From Panopea generosa (taxonomy: Eukaryota > Mollusca > Bivalvia > Adapedonta > Hiatellidae), in the NCBI GenBank assembly GCA_029582155.1, contig CM055909.1:46316412-46380411 (forward strand): a stretch of DNA of 64,000 nt, read 5' to 3'. Under the pieces are notes generated by a model, which saw only the letters and a list, made by a program, of their open reading frames with translations, was not told the origin of the DNA and made no database searches. Position numbers and translations under genes: made by a program. This document shows, piece by piece, positions 33,681 to 44,999 of the stretch (position 1 is its first letter; each line of letters starts with the position of its first letter).

Positions 33681-34410
33681 TGAACTATTTTTTCTCAGAA
33701 CGAACATATCAATCAAGTAAGCATGTTTGATTGTTTTCACACGTCTCGCCATTTGTTTTTATTTTATTTTTTATTTTATAATGATTTCGAACTTTGTATA
33801 ATTTCTTTGATACAGGACATTGCCTATTACTTATTTAAATTGCAATTTAACAAAACAAAAACAACAGATATGAAAAGAAATAATTTAAGCATGTTAATGA
33901 ATAAAATTCAAAGTACTTTTTATAAACACAGCTTTTGCACGCACACCAAGTTAAAATACAAACATAATCTTACTACAATCTTGTTACATTGATTCATACA
34001 AAACAATTGTATATAAACCATTATCATTTTTAACCTATATATTTACACTTTTACTGCAATTGGCCTAAATGTACTATATAGATTAATTGCATTTCATTTC
34101 CCAATCAAAAAACATTTGTGGCTGGGCGAAAATATAATGTAGATATAATGATTAAAAGCCAAATTTTTTTTAGTTTTCATCGAATGATAAAATCATTAGG
34201 CCAGTTTAACATTTGAGAAGCCTGAAGGGCTTATTGGCAATATTAAACTAGGGTAGTCAAAGTTCAAGTTTTAATCCTTAAATTATTTCTATGAGGAGTC
34301 ACAGCGGTTTACACTCTGAGAAATATTGTTTACATTAATGAGGAAACCGACTCAGTATCAATATTTTCAGTATAAGCGGATTGAAAACACACGCAACATA
34401 TTCGCACTGC
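33681..34410. other. Intergenic DNA, nothing recognised
   Basis: The 89-codon frame at 33723-33992 is Phe/Tyr/Lys-rich with no motif, as expected in AT-rich DNA. Not called. Confidence 0.45.
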
Positions 34411-34417
34411 TGTGTGG

Positions 34418-34590
34418 AGTGCGTGGTCCAGTGGTAGAGCACTGAACCAAGAGGGTCGTGGGTTCGTTCCTCCACCACCGCTATGTGTGGTGTCCTTTAG
34501 CAAAACACTTTTCCACATATGCTAAGATCTGGTTCTAACCAGGAGGACTTCGAGAGTTATTTGCCTAAGTTGTAAGAACTTGTTTCACAA
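34418..34590 (+). mobile_element. tRNA-derived SINE, family E (single copy here)
   Basis: Head GCGTGGTCCAGTGGTAGAGC (A box) and GTCGTGGGTTCGTTCC (B box, about 34456-34471). A body follows: TGTCCTTTAGCAAAACACTT, TTCCACATATGCT and CTTCGAGAGTTATTTGCC. The head is tRNA-like but the fold is interrupted, so it is a SINE rather than a tRNA gene. Confidence 0.65.
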
Positions 34591-35060
34591 TCGAAGTAAC
34601 ATTAATAAGTTTAAACTAAAACTCGTACCGCTGAATGAAAAAAATAGAATTATGTGTGGTGTGTACTATAATGATATAGAATATTATATTGGTTAATGGT
34701 CATTTTTAGCTTCAGACATAGTTATGGGGAAAAGAGTGTTTCGTGATATAAAAGTAAAAACGTCCCACTTATGGATCCAACATATATCCAGCTATGTTTA
34801 TGTTACACATCCAGTGAATGTACATGCAAGACACTGGTCATTTGTAAATGCACCCGTGGAAGGTTGACACCAAACGCACCCGGTCACCTGATATGGAATA
34901 ACAAATGAATATACAGGTGTTAGTACCACCAACCTTATAGATTTCCAGCAATCTTTCTTTGAATATGGTGGGATGTTTCTACATTTGCTCAGTATATTAT
35001 GATAAAGTATGCCAGTATGATTCTTGTTATTTTGTAGCCATTCAATTTAAATATACCAGA
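34591..35060. other. Intergenic DNA, nothing recognised
   Basis: No gene, motif or shared repeat seen. Confidence 0.4.
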
Positions 35061-35064
35061 GAGG

Positions 35065-35300
35065 GACCTCCGTAGCGGAGTGCTCTGAGGCACTGTTTCA
35101 AGATCACTTTCCTCTCAACGCTAAAGTCAAGATTAGAGTCAAGTTCACTCCAAAAACTTAATGTGAAAATGTCTGCCAGTTACTTGCGGAAGGGCGGTGG
35201 TTCTACTCGATCCATTTTGAGGTCTTATTCACCAATACAACTGGATATGCCATTTATAACCTAAAATGTGTTGAAAATAGCATTAAACCCCATTCCTTCT
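35065..35300 (+). mobile_element. SINE family C, diverged copy
   Basis: GGGACCTCCGTAGCGGAGTG head, then CACTCCAAAAACTTAATG, GGGCGGTGGTTCTACTCG, AACTGGATATGCC and GTTGAAAATAGCATTAAACC. Confidence 0.8.
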
Positions 35301-35304
35301 TGAA

Positions 35305-35452
35305 TCGGTGGTAAGAGACAAATGGCAATGAGATGCACATCGTATAGCAATCATCACAGAAACTCTGGTCAGGTGGGAAATCAAACTAATGGCTCCTGGA
35401 TCGATAGTCAGGAGGTACATTACCGACTGAGCTAACCATCCCTGGCAGCTTT
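35305..35452 (-). mobile_element. SINE family B, truncated
   Basis: Begins AATCGGTGGTAAGAGACAAATG. The tRNA-like head at the right, CTGGATCGATAGTCAGGAGG followed by TACATTACCGACTGAGCTAA, matches the family B head in reverse. It abuts the family C SINE. Confidence 0.7.
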
Positions 35453-35502
35453 GCAACTTGTGACCATACCATTAATTTTGCTCTGAAGAGCAAAATAAAA
35501 AC

Positions 35503-36045
35503 AAGAGCTGTAGGAGGGACAGCGCGCTCGACTATTCAAAGTTTGATTGAGACTACAAATCAAAGCAAAAAAGAGTTATCTAACTTACAAAATCAACAAA
35601 ATTGAGTAGGTCTTATAACTGCAATACCTTGTATAAAGTTTCAATCCAATACATGCAGTGACTGCTGAGTTATAAAATTTCTAAGTCAAACAAACACCTT
35701 AGTTTGCAAAAAAATCTGGAAATGCGTAAAGTTTCAATCAAATACATTGAGTGGATGGTGAGATATGGACTTGATGGTACTTGCACGCAAAACTTTAACC
35801 AGAATTTTTAAGTCAAACAAGGGCAATAATTTGCATTATATTCATGCAAAAGTAATCTAACTTAGTTATTGTAGTAGGGCTGATGACTGGGAAGGCTTGT
35901 GTAAAGTTTCAAGGCAATACATGCAAAGGTTACTGAGATAGGGACTTGATGGCAAAACTTTAACCAAGGTGTGATGACGCCGCCGATGCTGCGGTGAGTA
36001 GAATAGCTCTTTTTATTCTCCAAAGAGTCGAGCTAATTACCCTTT
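35503..36045 (+). mobile_element. AACAAGAG-type element with ~125-bp internal repeats
   Basis: Opens AACAAGAGCTGTAGGAGGGA CAGCGCGCTCGACTATTC and closes GAATAGCTCTTTTTATTCTC-CAAAGAGTCGAGCTAAT, so its two ends pair (GCGCTCGACTATTC against GAATAGCTC / GAGTCGAGC). Internal repeats hold AAAGTTTCAAtCCAATACATGCA. GC-rich DNA (GACGCCGCCGATGCTGCGG) precedes the 3' end, as in 32424-32462. No coding capacity. Confidence 0.65.
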
Positions 36046-36430
36046 TTGTTCTATATATGTAAGTGCATAGCCAATCACCTATCCCAGATATTACCACATG
36101 ATCGTACAATATGTAGAAGTTTATTTAATCCAATAACTTTTATATTGTACAGTTCTAAATTCAAGCTGGCGACTAAAAAAAAAGGAAAATAAATTTAGTC
36201 GAATTTCAACAATAAAAACAAGCAACCGACAAAATGTTCTGCATGACGTTTGAGACGTTTGAACCCAAATATCAATCAATAATATTTCTTGTTTATTTAG
36301 TTTCCAATGAATCTTGTTACCATGGATACCTACAGTAAACTTCTAACATACATCTTTTAACCCCTGTCTTCACTTCAGCTCATGCCCGTTTAATAATATC
36401 GAAAGCTGAGTGCACAATTAGTCGATCTCA
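36046..36430. other. Spacer, nothing recognised
   Basis: No gene or repeat recognised. Confidence 0.4.
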
Positions 36431-36435
36431 ATATA

Positions 36436-36616
36436 CAGTCAAACCTGTCTTAATTAAGCAGCCAATCAAGGGAAGGAGCAAAAGTGACCTTTTAAGACAG
36501 GTTGTTACTGAATACAGGTTATTTTGCTCTGACAGTATAGTAATCGGAATTAGCAAATGTGGCTGCTTAAGACAAGTAGCTGCTTAATAGAGGTGACCAC
36601 TAACACAGGTTTGACT
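36436..36616. mobile_element. MITE with CAGTCAAACCTGT ends, copy 4, intact
   Basis: TA|CAGTCAAACCTGTCTTAATT at the left, ACACAGGTTTGACT|ATA at the right; about 180 bp. The best-preserved copy of the family in the window, and a reference for copies 1-3. Confidence 0.85.
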
Positions 36617-36987
36617 ATAAAATAAAACGGAAGATATAGATACAATTAGTTTTGCGTCAAATCCTTGATATGTTCACTTAGTTTTCATTAGTGATATCTC
36701 AGATAGATTTTTTTATCCTAGCATCATAAACTTCCAACAACGCTTTTTTTCTTATTTTCCATTTTATTATTAGCATAAATTTTCTAAATAAGCAGTTAAT
36801 TTTTAACCAGTATAAATTTTGACTTTCAATAATTTCTAGTATAAATTTTTGCTTTCAATAATTTCTATCTCATATAAATGTTTCCGTTTCAATGTCAACA
36901 TTTTGATAATATATTCACCTGAAACAGATCAAAACCATCATCACCCGTCGTCAGTGCTTTTTCTTTAATATACTGAACAAAACAGCT

Positions 36988-37072
36988 AACCTGCCACCTG
37001 ACATTTGATGTTTCTTACCTGCCACCTGACATTTTATGTTTCTAACCTGCCACCTGACATCTGATGTTTTTT
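36988..37072. repeat. 28-bp tandem repeat, three units
   Basis: AACCTGCCACCTGACATTTG ATGTTTCT repeated three times with few changes. Confidence 0.9.
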
Positions 37073-37913
37073 TCTCAAAAAAGCATCAAAGGAATTTCCT
37101 TGAGATTTGGACTTGAATAAGACAGATACTTTAGGACAACACAGGCCAAGTTTATATCATTTTATTTGACAGTAATTATCTTAAAACAAATGATAATAAT
37201 GCAATTCAATATTATGACAAAGATTTTGGAAATACAAAAGTGACAAGTTAGCTGTTCTATTCAGTATATACTCCAGTCTCAATTTTCATAATCACAACTA
37301 CTGCAGATATTCTCTTCTTTGGTTCCTTTTGCCTTCTTGAATAGATTTTTCTCTCATTTATCCCTGCCAACATTCAAACTCCAGTGTCCATTTTTGTCTT
37401 ACGCAACTATCCTAGATTACAAGAATCTTACACAGGTTTGAGGTTTGGAGAGAAATCCTGAGGGAAAATTGTTTTGGCTGGAACAAGGCTCTGCAGTTAT
37501 CCCAAGGGACAGAATTTTCTATCTGAACTATAAAAAGCCATGAATGATTCTTTTTCTTGCATACAAAATACACTGAATAATTATTTTAAGTTAATTCATC
37601 AATATAAATTTAGCAAAGATCGCTTTTAAAACGCTGCGTTATATGATTTATGTCATATAATTTTTATTGAGTTACGTCATAAATGGTACCAACGCCACAG
37701 CGTGAGAATTTTATCTCGTCACTAGGGTGAGACAGAAATATCTAACACTGGTAAAAATGCAGATATTCTTATCCGGTACGCAAGAAAGTTGGTTCTTAAG
37801 TTTCGTTTTATCGAAAACATCTTACACTTCATCAGCGTTCATCAACCACCAGTATCAGTTTTTCTTTTATACTTCCTTTTGGAATATTGGCTGCCTCAGA
37901 ATTGTTATCATCT
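37073..37913. other. 3' flank of the AT-hook gene; dispersed repeat piece
   Basis: Bases 37480-37570 (CTGCAGTTATCCCAAGGGAC, ATCTGAACTATAAAAAGCCATGAAT) resemble the end of the duplicated segments at 60650-60705 and 62300-62365, so a dispersed element lies here. On the minus strand this is downstream of the last exon; no clear polyadenylation signal could be assigned. Confidence 0.45.
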
Positions 37914-38160
37914 CTATTTGGAATTGGCACCACCAGTCTCATTCTTCTTGTCCTTCCAGTTTTTATTCTTTCTATTTTTCTTTCTTTTATAGTTTTGATT
38001 ATCACTTTCACCTTTGCTTGTATGTGTGTCCTTGCCTTTCGTGTCCTTACTTGCTCCTGAGCATTTCGCTCCCCTTTGCTGGTGCTCTTTCAAGTTCTTT
38101 GATCTGTCTGTTTCCACAATATCCTTCCAAAACTCATCAAAGACACCTGGTGGTTGGTAC
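37914..38160 (-). CDS. Probable last exon of the AT-hook / repeat protein gene
   Basis: On the minus strand TATGCTTCCAG| (38163-38161) is a plausible acceptor. The exon then reads YQPPGVFDEFWKDIVETDRS, becomes Lys/Asn-rich (KRKKNRKNKNWKDKKN, a likely nuclear-localisation-type basic tail) and stops at 37914. It begins with one base of a split codon. The exon at 47252-49483 ends with two bases (AG) before a GT, so the phases fit and the joined codon is AGG (Arg). The composition (charged, hydrophilic) suits the upstream exon. Linkage across a 9-kb intron is inference; if wrong, this is the last exon of another minus-strand gene. Confidence 0.55.
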
Positions 38161-38560
38161 CTGGAAGCATACATAAATAAACCCATATATATATATATAT
38201 CTATTTTATCACATAATTTATGGTGCAGGAGTGTAATGAACCCATGGCTTTTTTTTTATATTAACCTAGATTCCTGAAATATTGTAACAATATATAATAT
38301 AAAATATATTGCTCTATTTATATTATGTTCTCTCCTACACCTGCATTATGCCTTGATCTTCACCAAATATTTTATCTTAAACCCACATATCCTAGATAAT
38401 ACTTCGGCCCTCTTGTTTGGTGTTTAATAGTCCCTTTGATATGGACCATTTTGTTCTCAGTTCATTAAACTGAACTTAACGTGTTTCTCTATAATAAAAA
38501 AATTCCATGTCTCGGAAAATTCAGGGATGCAAGGGTAATTTTTTGATGATTCAAAGTCCA
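38161..38560. other. Intron start region, AT-rich
   Basis: Contains (TA)n at about 38187-38202. No other exon is recognised. Confidence 0.5.
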
Positions 38561-38880
38561 TAATTCTGATATTAATAATCTGATTTGACCATTTCTAGAA
38601 CTTCTCCAAAAGATAATGATTACATAACTACTGTGTATGTTTAGCGTGGATCCAATATAAATTTCAAGTGCTTAGAGTGAACACAAATTAGGTAAAAAAA
38701 AAAAAAGCAATATTTTTAGATAAATGGCCGCATAACTCCGACACTAATTACCATATTTTGTCAGTTCAATTATAAGCTTACCTGAGATATTATGGTTATT
38801 TTACAACTGTCTAAAATTTGGTAAATACCAAATAAAAAAGTGGGTGCTAGTCAAGTGTACAAAATGTTGATTAAGGTATT
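38561..38880 (+). repeat. Two diverged units of the ~162-bp repeat
   Basis: AATCTGATTTGACCATTTCTAG, ACATAACTACTGTGTATG, ATTACCATATTTTGTCAGTTCAA and AAGTGGGTGCTAG are close to the units at 62950-63880. Confidence 0.6.
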
Positions 38881-38959
38881 TCTTGATAATTCAAGTGTTT
38901 CAACTTCCAATTTGACAATAATTTGCATGTATTACGATTACATAACTGTATTATAGTCA

Positions 38960-39400
38960 GTTGGCTGCAAATCAGACAAACAACAATTGACAACACAACT
39001 AACTCGACTCACTGCCCTAACACAGCTACCTTGATATTCAAACCAGCCAAACAACAAATGACAATACAATTAACTCAACTCACTGTCCTAAGACAGTAAC
39101 CATGATTTCAAACCAGCCTAACAACAACTGACAATACAACTAACTCAACTTACTGCCCTAAGACAGATGCTACCTTGAATACCCAAACTGGTCTAGCGAG
39201 GAAATGACAAAATGATAAACTCAACTCATTGCCCTAGACAGTTACCTTGAATACTCAAACTGGTTTGGCAAGGAAATGACAATATGATAAACTCACTGTG
39301 CTTAATTACCACACAGCTTACTTGATATTCAAATTAATGACAATATAACATTGAACTCACTGCCCTTTCACACTGTTGCCTTACTAAATTATTCAAACCA
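38960..39400. repeat. ~70-80-bp tandem repeat, five to six units
   Basis: Units contain ATGACAATACAATTAACTCAACTCACTG, CCTAAGACAG-TACC and TTCAAACCAGCC / CAAACTGGT. Divergence rises to the right, where units are shortened. Confidence 0.8.
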
Positions 39401-39844
39401 ACAGCACTTTTACAAATTACTTCCCCCCCACTTGCAACTAACTGTCTGACAGCATTCAGTGAACAATATGGCTAGACAATATACTAAGTTTTTCCGTGTC
39501 GCAGCTGTGCAGCTGAATGCCAATTTTAGATTGCGTGCCTGTGGACACATTTCTACAAGGCTAATAAATCTATTTTTACTCAAGAATGAATATATGATCA
39601 AGGTTAAAAGTTCAATTCACCTGTCAATCAAGTAAGTCTTATCAGCATCAATATTGTTTCCAAAGTGTCATTTTCCTTAGGCAAGGTAATGGCATCTAAG
39701 TAAACATATATTTTATTACATTATATTTACTTGGACAAACAACATCACGTGGCCAGTTGGCCAGTTGGCAGAGTGATAGTGGTCTCACATCAAGTCAATT
39801 TCAACCAAACTTTTGAACTTATGACCCCTTGATTGATGCATAAT
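39401..39844. other. Intron DNA, nothing coding recognised
   Basis: The minus-strand 63-codon frame at 39410-39601 has no motif. About 39731-39790 (TTGGACAAACAACATCACGTGGCCAGT) resembles the extra segment at 62050-62105. Confidence 0.4.
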
Positions 39845-40115
39845 ATTGGTTACCCTATTGCTGAATTTGTTTCATCTTAGAAAGAGTCTGAATGACGATG
39901 TTAAGGTTGTCAAGAAGTATATTTATTTTTAGACTATGGATTTTCTTTTTACTGTCACCAACCTGATTCAAATACCATTTTTGTTCAGTTTTGGTGGCCT
40001 TGAAATTCTAAATTGTTTCTGTTTTATTTATAAATGATAATGAGTTTTCTATTTTGAATAATTTTATTTTCTTAAGACATTAAATGCCAAATTTTCCTGA
40101 CATACAGCCTTTAAG
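39845..40115 (+). repeat. Dispersed ~470-bp repeat, partial copy 3
   Basis: TTTGTTTCATCTTAGAAAGAG, TGATAATGAGTTTTCTATTTTG and CTGACATACAGCCTTTAAG match the right two-thirds of 4095-4565. Confidence 0.65.
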
Positions 40116-40382
40116 TATATTCACATGCATGCTCACAGCTGAGAAATATTTGCCTACTTACCAACATTTAAAACTGCCAGCTAACAATTATATATTATAT
40201 AACTTGTCATTGTTTTACTAAACAGTGATTTCCTTTGTTTTCCAAACATTTTCTTTTTTTTTCTTAAAAAATTTTTTTTGGTAGGATTATCTTATTGAAT
40301 AAGACAAAATCAATTAGATTTACCTTGCAGCCATCAAACAAAACCATGTTGAAAAAAAAAACTATTCCTTAAAGAGAATGAT

Positions 40383-40652
40383 TGATTGAATATTTAGTGT
40401 CATTTTTATGCCATCGAGGACTAACAGACGATCAGTTAACCTAACCACTGTTTCCTGAGATTAACCAGTACTCAAGCACACCCCATCTCCGCAACTGATC
40501 ACTTTCCCGCTTGAATCAGTGGTGAGAAACGAATGATAATGAGACACAATGTTGTATATCAATCATTACGGAGACTGTTGCCGGGTGGGGGATTCGAACT
40601 CACAACCCCTGGATTGATAGTCAGACGCGTAACCGACTGAGCTAATTGGGCC
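40383..40652 (-). mobile_element. SINE family B, complete copy
   Basis: Tail TTGATTGAATATTTAGTGTC; body TTTTATGCCATCGAGGACTA, CCACTGTTTCCTG and CAGTGGTGAGAAACGAATGA; tRNA-like head on the right: GGGGGATTCGAACTCACAAC (B box) and CGTAACCGACTGAGCTAATT (A box). Other copies: 11360, 18421 (head), 35305, 42700, 59105 and 61045. Confidence 0.9.
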
Positions 40653-40694
40653 AGTCTAAAGAGAATGAATATGCATGCCAGTACCTATATAATA

Positions 40695-40985
40695 TAATGC
40701 TTAATTATTCTTAAAGGGAGTATATCAGACTTTTTCTAAGATGAAAAAAAAAACCTATAATATTTTGGATCAAATTGAAATTCAAATGAAATCATGGTAT
40801 TCATTTAATACATCGCAATATACTGTATGTTGCAATTTTAAGAGGGAAATCTATTTAGTCTAACCTAGGTGCGTAGCTGAAGTTAGAAAAGCCCTTTTCA
40901 ATATATTATTTTGGCATGTTTAAACAGAAACCTTTCCGGCGATAAGGGGTCAGTGAGCATATATATAGGCATGGCTTTATTGGAA
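40695..40985 (-). repeat. Dispersed ~470-bp repeat, copy 4, inverted
   Basis: TTAAAGGGAGTATATCAGAC at the start is the inverse of the right end of copies 1 and 2. AATATATTATTTTGGCATG and GTCAGTGAGCATATATATAG match the left part. Confidence 0.7.
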
Positions 40986-41377
40986 AAATGTTTTTTTTTG
41001 CCAATTTTAAAATTTTGAAAAATCCCGATATGTTCCCCTGTCTAAACAAGACTCCAAACTGCACCATATTGACTAGACTCTTTACAATATATAAATTCGT
41101 TGTTCTTTCTGGTTTATTTTGCTGGCAATGTCACATTTCTGACCATGATCTTTCCCCACATGACTACATGGATCAATACTAAAGCAGACAAAATATCTTA
41201 ATCCTGTTATCTTGCCCAATTTCATCCCATAGTTTCAGACTTTTGTAAAATACAACTGGAGGACCTAAATTGATCAACAATTTGAGTCTGAGAATCGAAC
41301 ACAGACTGGAATCTTACAATCTGTAAACATACAATAATAAGTAAGGATTGTGACTCTGTAACAATTTCTGTTAATGT
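40986..41377. other. Intron DNA, nothing coding recognised
   Basis: The 64-codon frame at 40988-41182 lacks motifs and is not on the gene's strand. Confidence 0.45.
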
Positions 41378-41640
41378 TGTTGTTGTTGTTGTTGTTGTTG
41401 TTGTATGGTGTTTAGCGTCGCTTTCAACAATTTTTCAGTCATATCGCGATGGTGTCTACTTGAGACAGTATTTTGAGCGCTGTCACACTAGAGAAACATC
41501 CCGCAGACACATGGTATGATACCCCACCCAATCACATTATACTGACACTGGGCCAACCAGACCTAAAACTCTCCTCTAAATGTTGAGCGTCAAGCAATGA
41601 AGCTTCTAGTACCATTTTTAAAGTCTTTGGTATGAGTCTA
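41378..41640 (-). mobile_element. SINE family A with (GTT)n tail, head truncated
   Basis: (GTT)n at 41376-41403 marks the 3' tail. TGGTGTTTAGCGTCGCTTTC, CAGTCATATCGCGATGGTGT and CCGCAGACACATGGTATGAT follow; it stops at CTTTGGTATGAGTC, before the tRNA-like head. Confidence 0.88.
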
Positions 41641-41685
41641 AATCTCAGACTCCAAATATTGATGAATATAGGTCCTGATCTCAGG

Positions 41686-41846
41686 GGTGGATCTAGGATT
41701 TCACTTTAGCAGGGGCAAAGTTAGGGGGCACAAAAAAAAATCTGAACAGGCACACATGTTTTACGGTACAAGTATAGTAGATTTTAATAAAATACTGGAG
41801 TTTGGGGGCCGCTCTTTCTTTTTTTAAAGAGTAGATCCACCACTGG
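41686..41846. mobile_element. Possible hAT-like MITE
   Basis: CAGGGGTGGATCTAGGATTT at the left is roughly mirrored by GAGTAGATCCACCACTG at the right. Inverted CAGGGGTGGATCT ends resemble hAT elements. A clear 8-bp target duplication is not seen. Confidence 0.5.
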
Positions 41847-42277
41847 ATCATGAAAACAGTTTGTTGTGCAAACATTTAAATTACATATAATTATTTTTTT
41901 ATTGAAAGTGTTTATTTGTGAAATGCACTAAACATCCTAAGTTAAACATAGGCATGTATATCCGGGACTTTCAGCCAAGGATGTGGCAGTCAAGATGTTA
42001 ATATTTCAATATTTCATATTTTCTACACGCAAGCTCTCATTACATCACAGTTGGGTTGTTGGCGGTCAATGATAACAGGTTTTAATTTCAATATTGTCTA
42101 AATCTCAAATTTCAAGAAAAGGTGTCCAACTATGATTGTGTGTTTCTCCATCTTCTCGGAAACAGCTACCTATTTTTTTTTTCAATTTGGAGATCTCGGT
42201 GACATTACAGAGTTCAGTGGCTCTCTCTCCTTCCCTATATATCCGCTTTTGAACTTTCATTCCTTTTTAATTGTTAT
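41847..42277. other. Intron DNA, nothing recognised
   Basis: AT-rich spacer without recognisable motifs. Confidence 0.4.
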
Positions 42278-42493
42278 TTAACCCTTTACTCCATAAATAT
42301 GCGTTATCCCGCACCAATCACAGAAGGCCTTTGAAAACAGTGCAGGAAGAGTTCAGATTGCTCTTAACGAGCAATCTGAACACGTTCTGCACTGTTTTCC
42401 ACTCTGTTAATATAAACATAATTCACTCATTGCTAATACATGGTCAATTAATTTGAAAGAGTCCAATAAAATGCTTATAGAGCAAAGGATTAA
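42278..42493. mobile_element. TTAA-type MITE, copy 3
   Basis: TTAA|CCCTTTACTCCATAAATATG at the left and TTAA at 42490-42493 on the right, 216 bp including both. The palindromic core at about 42333-42399 carries more mismatches than in copy 1 (for example CGTTCTGC for CTTCCTGC). Same orientation as copy 1. Confidence 0.85.
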
Positions 42494-42695
42494 ATTAGTA
42501 AATATTCATGTATGGTTTATACCTACTTTTCATAAATTGTAAATAAGCGATATCTATAAATCGGTGCAATCAAAACGAAATTTTATGTAAAAATTGCAGT
42601 AATTACAATTGGTTAAATATGTACACGTAAACAGCAATTTACAAGTGTGAGAAAAATAAATCTTAATACAAATATTGGCCTTAAATCGTTCACCT
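42494..42695. other. Spacer
   Basis: Nothing recognised. Confidence 0.4.
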
Positions 42696-42699
42696 GTGG

Positions 42700-42992
42700 A
42701 TTGATTGACTGACTGAATAATTTGCGTCATTTTAATGCTATCGAGGGCTAACAGACAATCAAGACAAACCTAACCACTGTTTCCTGGGATCCTGAAAGGT
42801 TGAGCAGTATAAAGTACTGCACACCCCACCTACGCAAGTAACTGAGAACTTTCCCACTTGGATAAGTGGTGAGAAATGAATGATAATAAGACGCAACGTC
42901 ATATATCAATCATCACAGAGATTGTTGCAGGGCAGGGATTCGAACTCACGATTGATAGTCAGACACGTTACCGGCTGAATTAATTGGGCCCG
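42700..42992 (-). mobile_element. SINE family B copy
   Basis: GATTGATTGACTGACTGAAT tail, ATGCTATCGAGGGCTAACAG, TTTCCCACTTGGATAAGTGG, and the head GGGATTCGAACTCACG ... CACGTTACCGGCTGAATTAATTGGG. Confidence 0.85.
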
Positions 42993-44220
42993 ACCCAGCA
43001 CCTGTACAGAGGACAATATTAAAGAAGGTAATTTCTTTATAATGCAAGGGAAACATCTCAGACATTAAACTTGTAGCTGAAATATTATAACTTTAAAACT
43101 GGTACTGTGTAAGTATATGGTGAAGAACTAATGAAAACTACAAGAAGGTGCATAAGAAGGGCCATTTCTCGCCATCAATTCTCCAATTTGGTCTTTCTGA
43201 ATGTGTCAAAGATTATATGATTATTATTATGTTATACAGTAACTGTGCAAGTTTGGTGAAAACCAAATAATGATACATGCATGTACTACTGGGCAATGAA
43301 TGAATGAATGGGGTTTAACGGCATACCAACACATTATAGGTTATTCGACACTGACAGGAAAGAAGAATCCAGGTTCACTCTATATGACAATTAATATACA
43401 GATAAAAACATCAACAAATGAATATGCACAATGGACCTAGAACCTTGATACCTGCAGCAAATTCTGTCATATTACTCAAATTGTTGCTTCTAATGATATG
43501 CATGAGCCACAGTGATCCTATTCTTGCCATCACTCATATGACTCCCTGGAACCACACAGGGGTTAGTAAGTTAACCACAACAATGAACATGACAAAAAAA
43601 AAGATAAAATGAACATGACACCCATTCGGAGGGTTCCTACCCCTCTGCAGAGACCGACAGTGACTCTACTCCTAACCGTAACCACATGGGCTTCAAGTTT
43701 GGTGAAGAATAAAACTGAATGAAAACTACAGATGCAAGAATCCACATTACATCAAATAAAGCAATTTTTGATGATTCAAGGGCAGCGTTTCTCCAATATA
43801 ATTTATCCAAGGCATATGTTTGACTGGACAGAATACAGCATTTATTTCAGCGGAAGAAAATCAACTCAACATATAATGAATTAACTTCCTACACCGCACC
43901 CCCTCCTTGCCAAAAAAGAATAATAATAAAAAAATAATGAAAATAAAATAATATTGGAAACTATGCAAAAAACTGACCACTTACGATCTCTCATTAATAC
44001 ATATCAGATAAATTGGCAGTCTGGCAGGAAAATAGCTGCTACGAGAGTCAATACTGAAACTTGATTAAATTCCCCCAACAGCAGCTGCAGCTGTGGTATG
44101 AACTTTTGTGATGATAAAACAATGAAAGTACAATCTGCAGATACAGCTCAAAACGTTTGTCCGTTATCTTTAGATATTGCAGATACTGCAAACTTTGTCT
44201 TACTCTCATATTAACTGAAC
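42993..44220. other. Intron DNA with diverged repeat fragments
   Basis: Around 43240-43290 and 43680-43860 are loose matches to the ~162-bp repeat (AAGTTTGGTGAAAACCAAA, TGATGATTCAAGGGCAG). 43308-43350 (GGGGTTTAACGGCATACCAA) is a family C SINE tail fragment. The short frames here have no motif. Confidence 0.45.
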
Positions 44221-44221
44221 A

Positions 44222-44998
44222 CATCCACATCACTTAGTCTTGATCACGCATATCACTTAGTCTTGACCACGCATATCACTTAGTCTTGATCACGCATATC
44301 ACTTAGTCTTGATCACGCATATCACTTAGTCTTGTTAGGTATCACCAGTCCTAGTCTTGATCAGGCATATCACTTAGTCTTGTGATCACAAATATCACTC
44401 ATTCTTGATTACACATATCACTTAGTCTTGATCACACATATTACTTAGTCTTGATCACACTTAATCACACATATCACTCATTCTTGATTACACATATCAC
44501 TTAGTCTTGATCACACATATCACTTAGTCTTGATCACACATATCACTTAGTCTTGATCACACACATCACTTAGTCTTGATCAGACTATCACTTAGTCTTG
44601 ATCAGGCATATCACTTACTCTTGATCACACACATCACTTAGTCTTGATCAGACATATCACTTAATTTTGATCACATACATCACTTGGTCTTTATCATGCA
44701 TATCACTTAGTCCTGATCACACATATCACTTAGTCTTGATCACGTATATCACCTAGTCTTGATCACACATATAACTTAGTCTTGATCATGCACATCACTT
44801 AGTCTTGATCACACATATGACTTAATATCACTCAGTCTTGATCACGCATATCACTTAGTCTTGATCACACATATCACTCAGTCTTGATCACAGATATCAC
44901 TCAGTCTTGATCACATAATCACTTAGTATTGATCATGCATATCACTTAGTCCTGATCACACATATCACTTAGTCTTGATCAGATATATCACTTAGTCT
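44222..44998. repeat. 23-bp satellite array
   Basis: About 33 units of CACACATATCACTTAGTCTT GAT; most units keep the TGATCA junction. Several units are shortened or partly duplicated (for example near 44455 and 44815). Confidence 0.95.
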
Positions 44999-44999
44999 C

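Noticed and set aside
37727..38277. 149-, 67- and 87-codon plus-strand frames
   Set aside because: Shadows of the minus-strand exon at 37914-38160; Ser/Phe-rich because the opposite strand is Lys-rich.
44222..44998. CRISPR-like regular array
   Set aside because: Units are contiguous with no unique spacers and the DNA is eukaryotic; it is a plain satellite.
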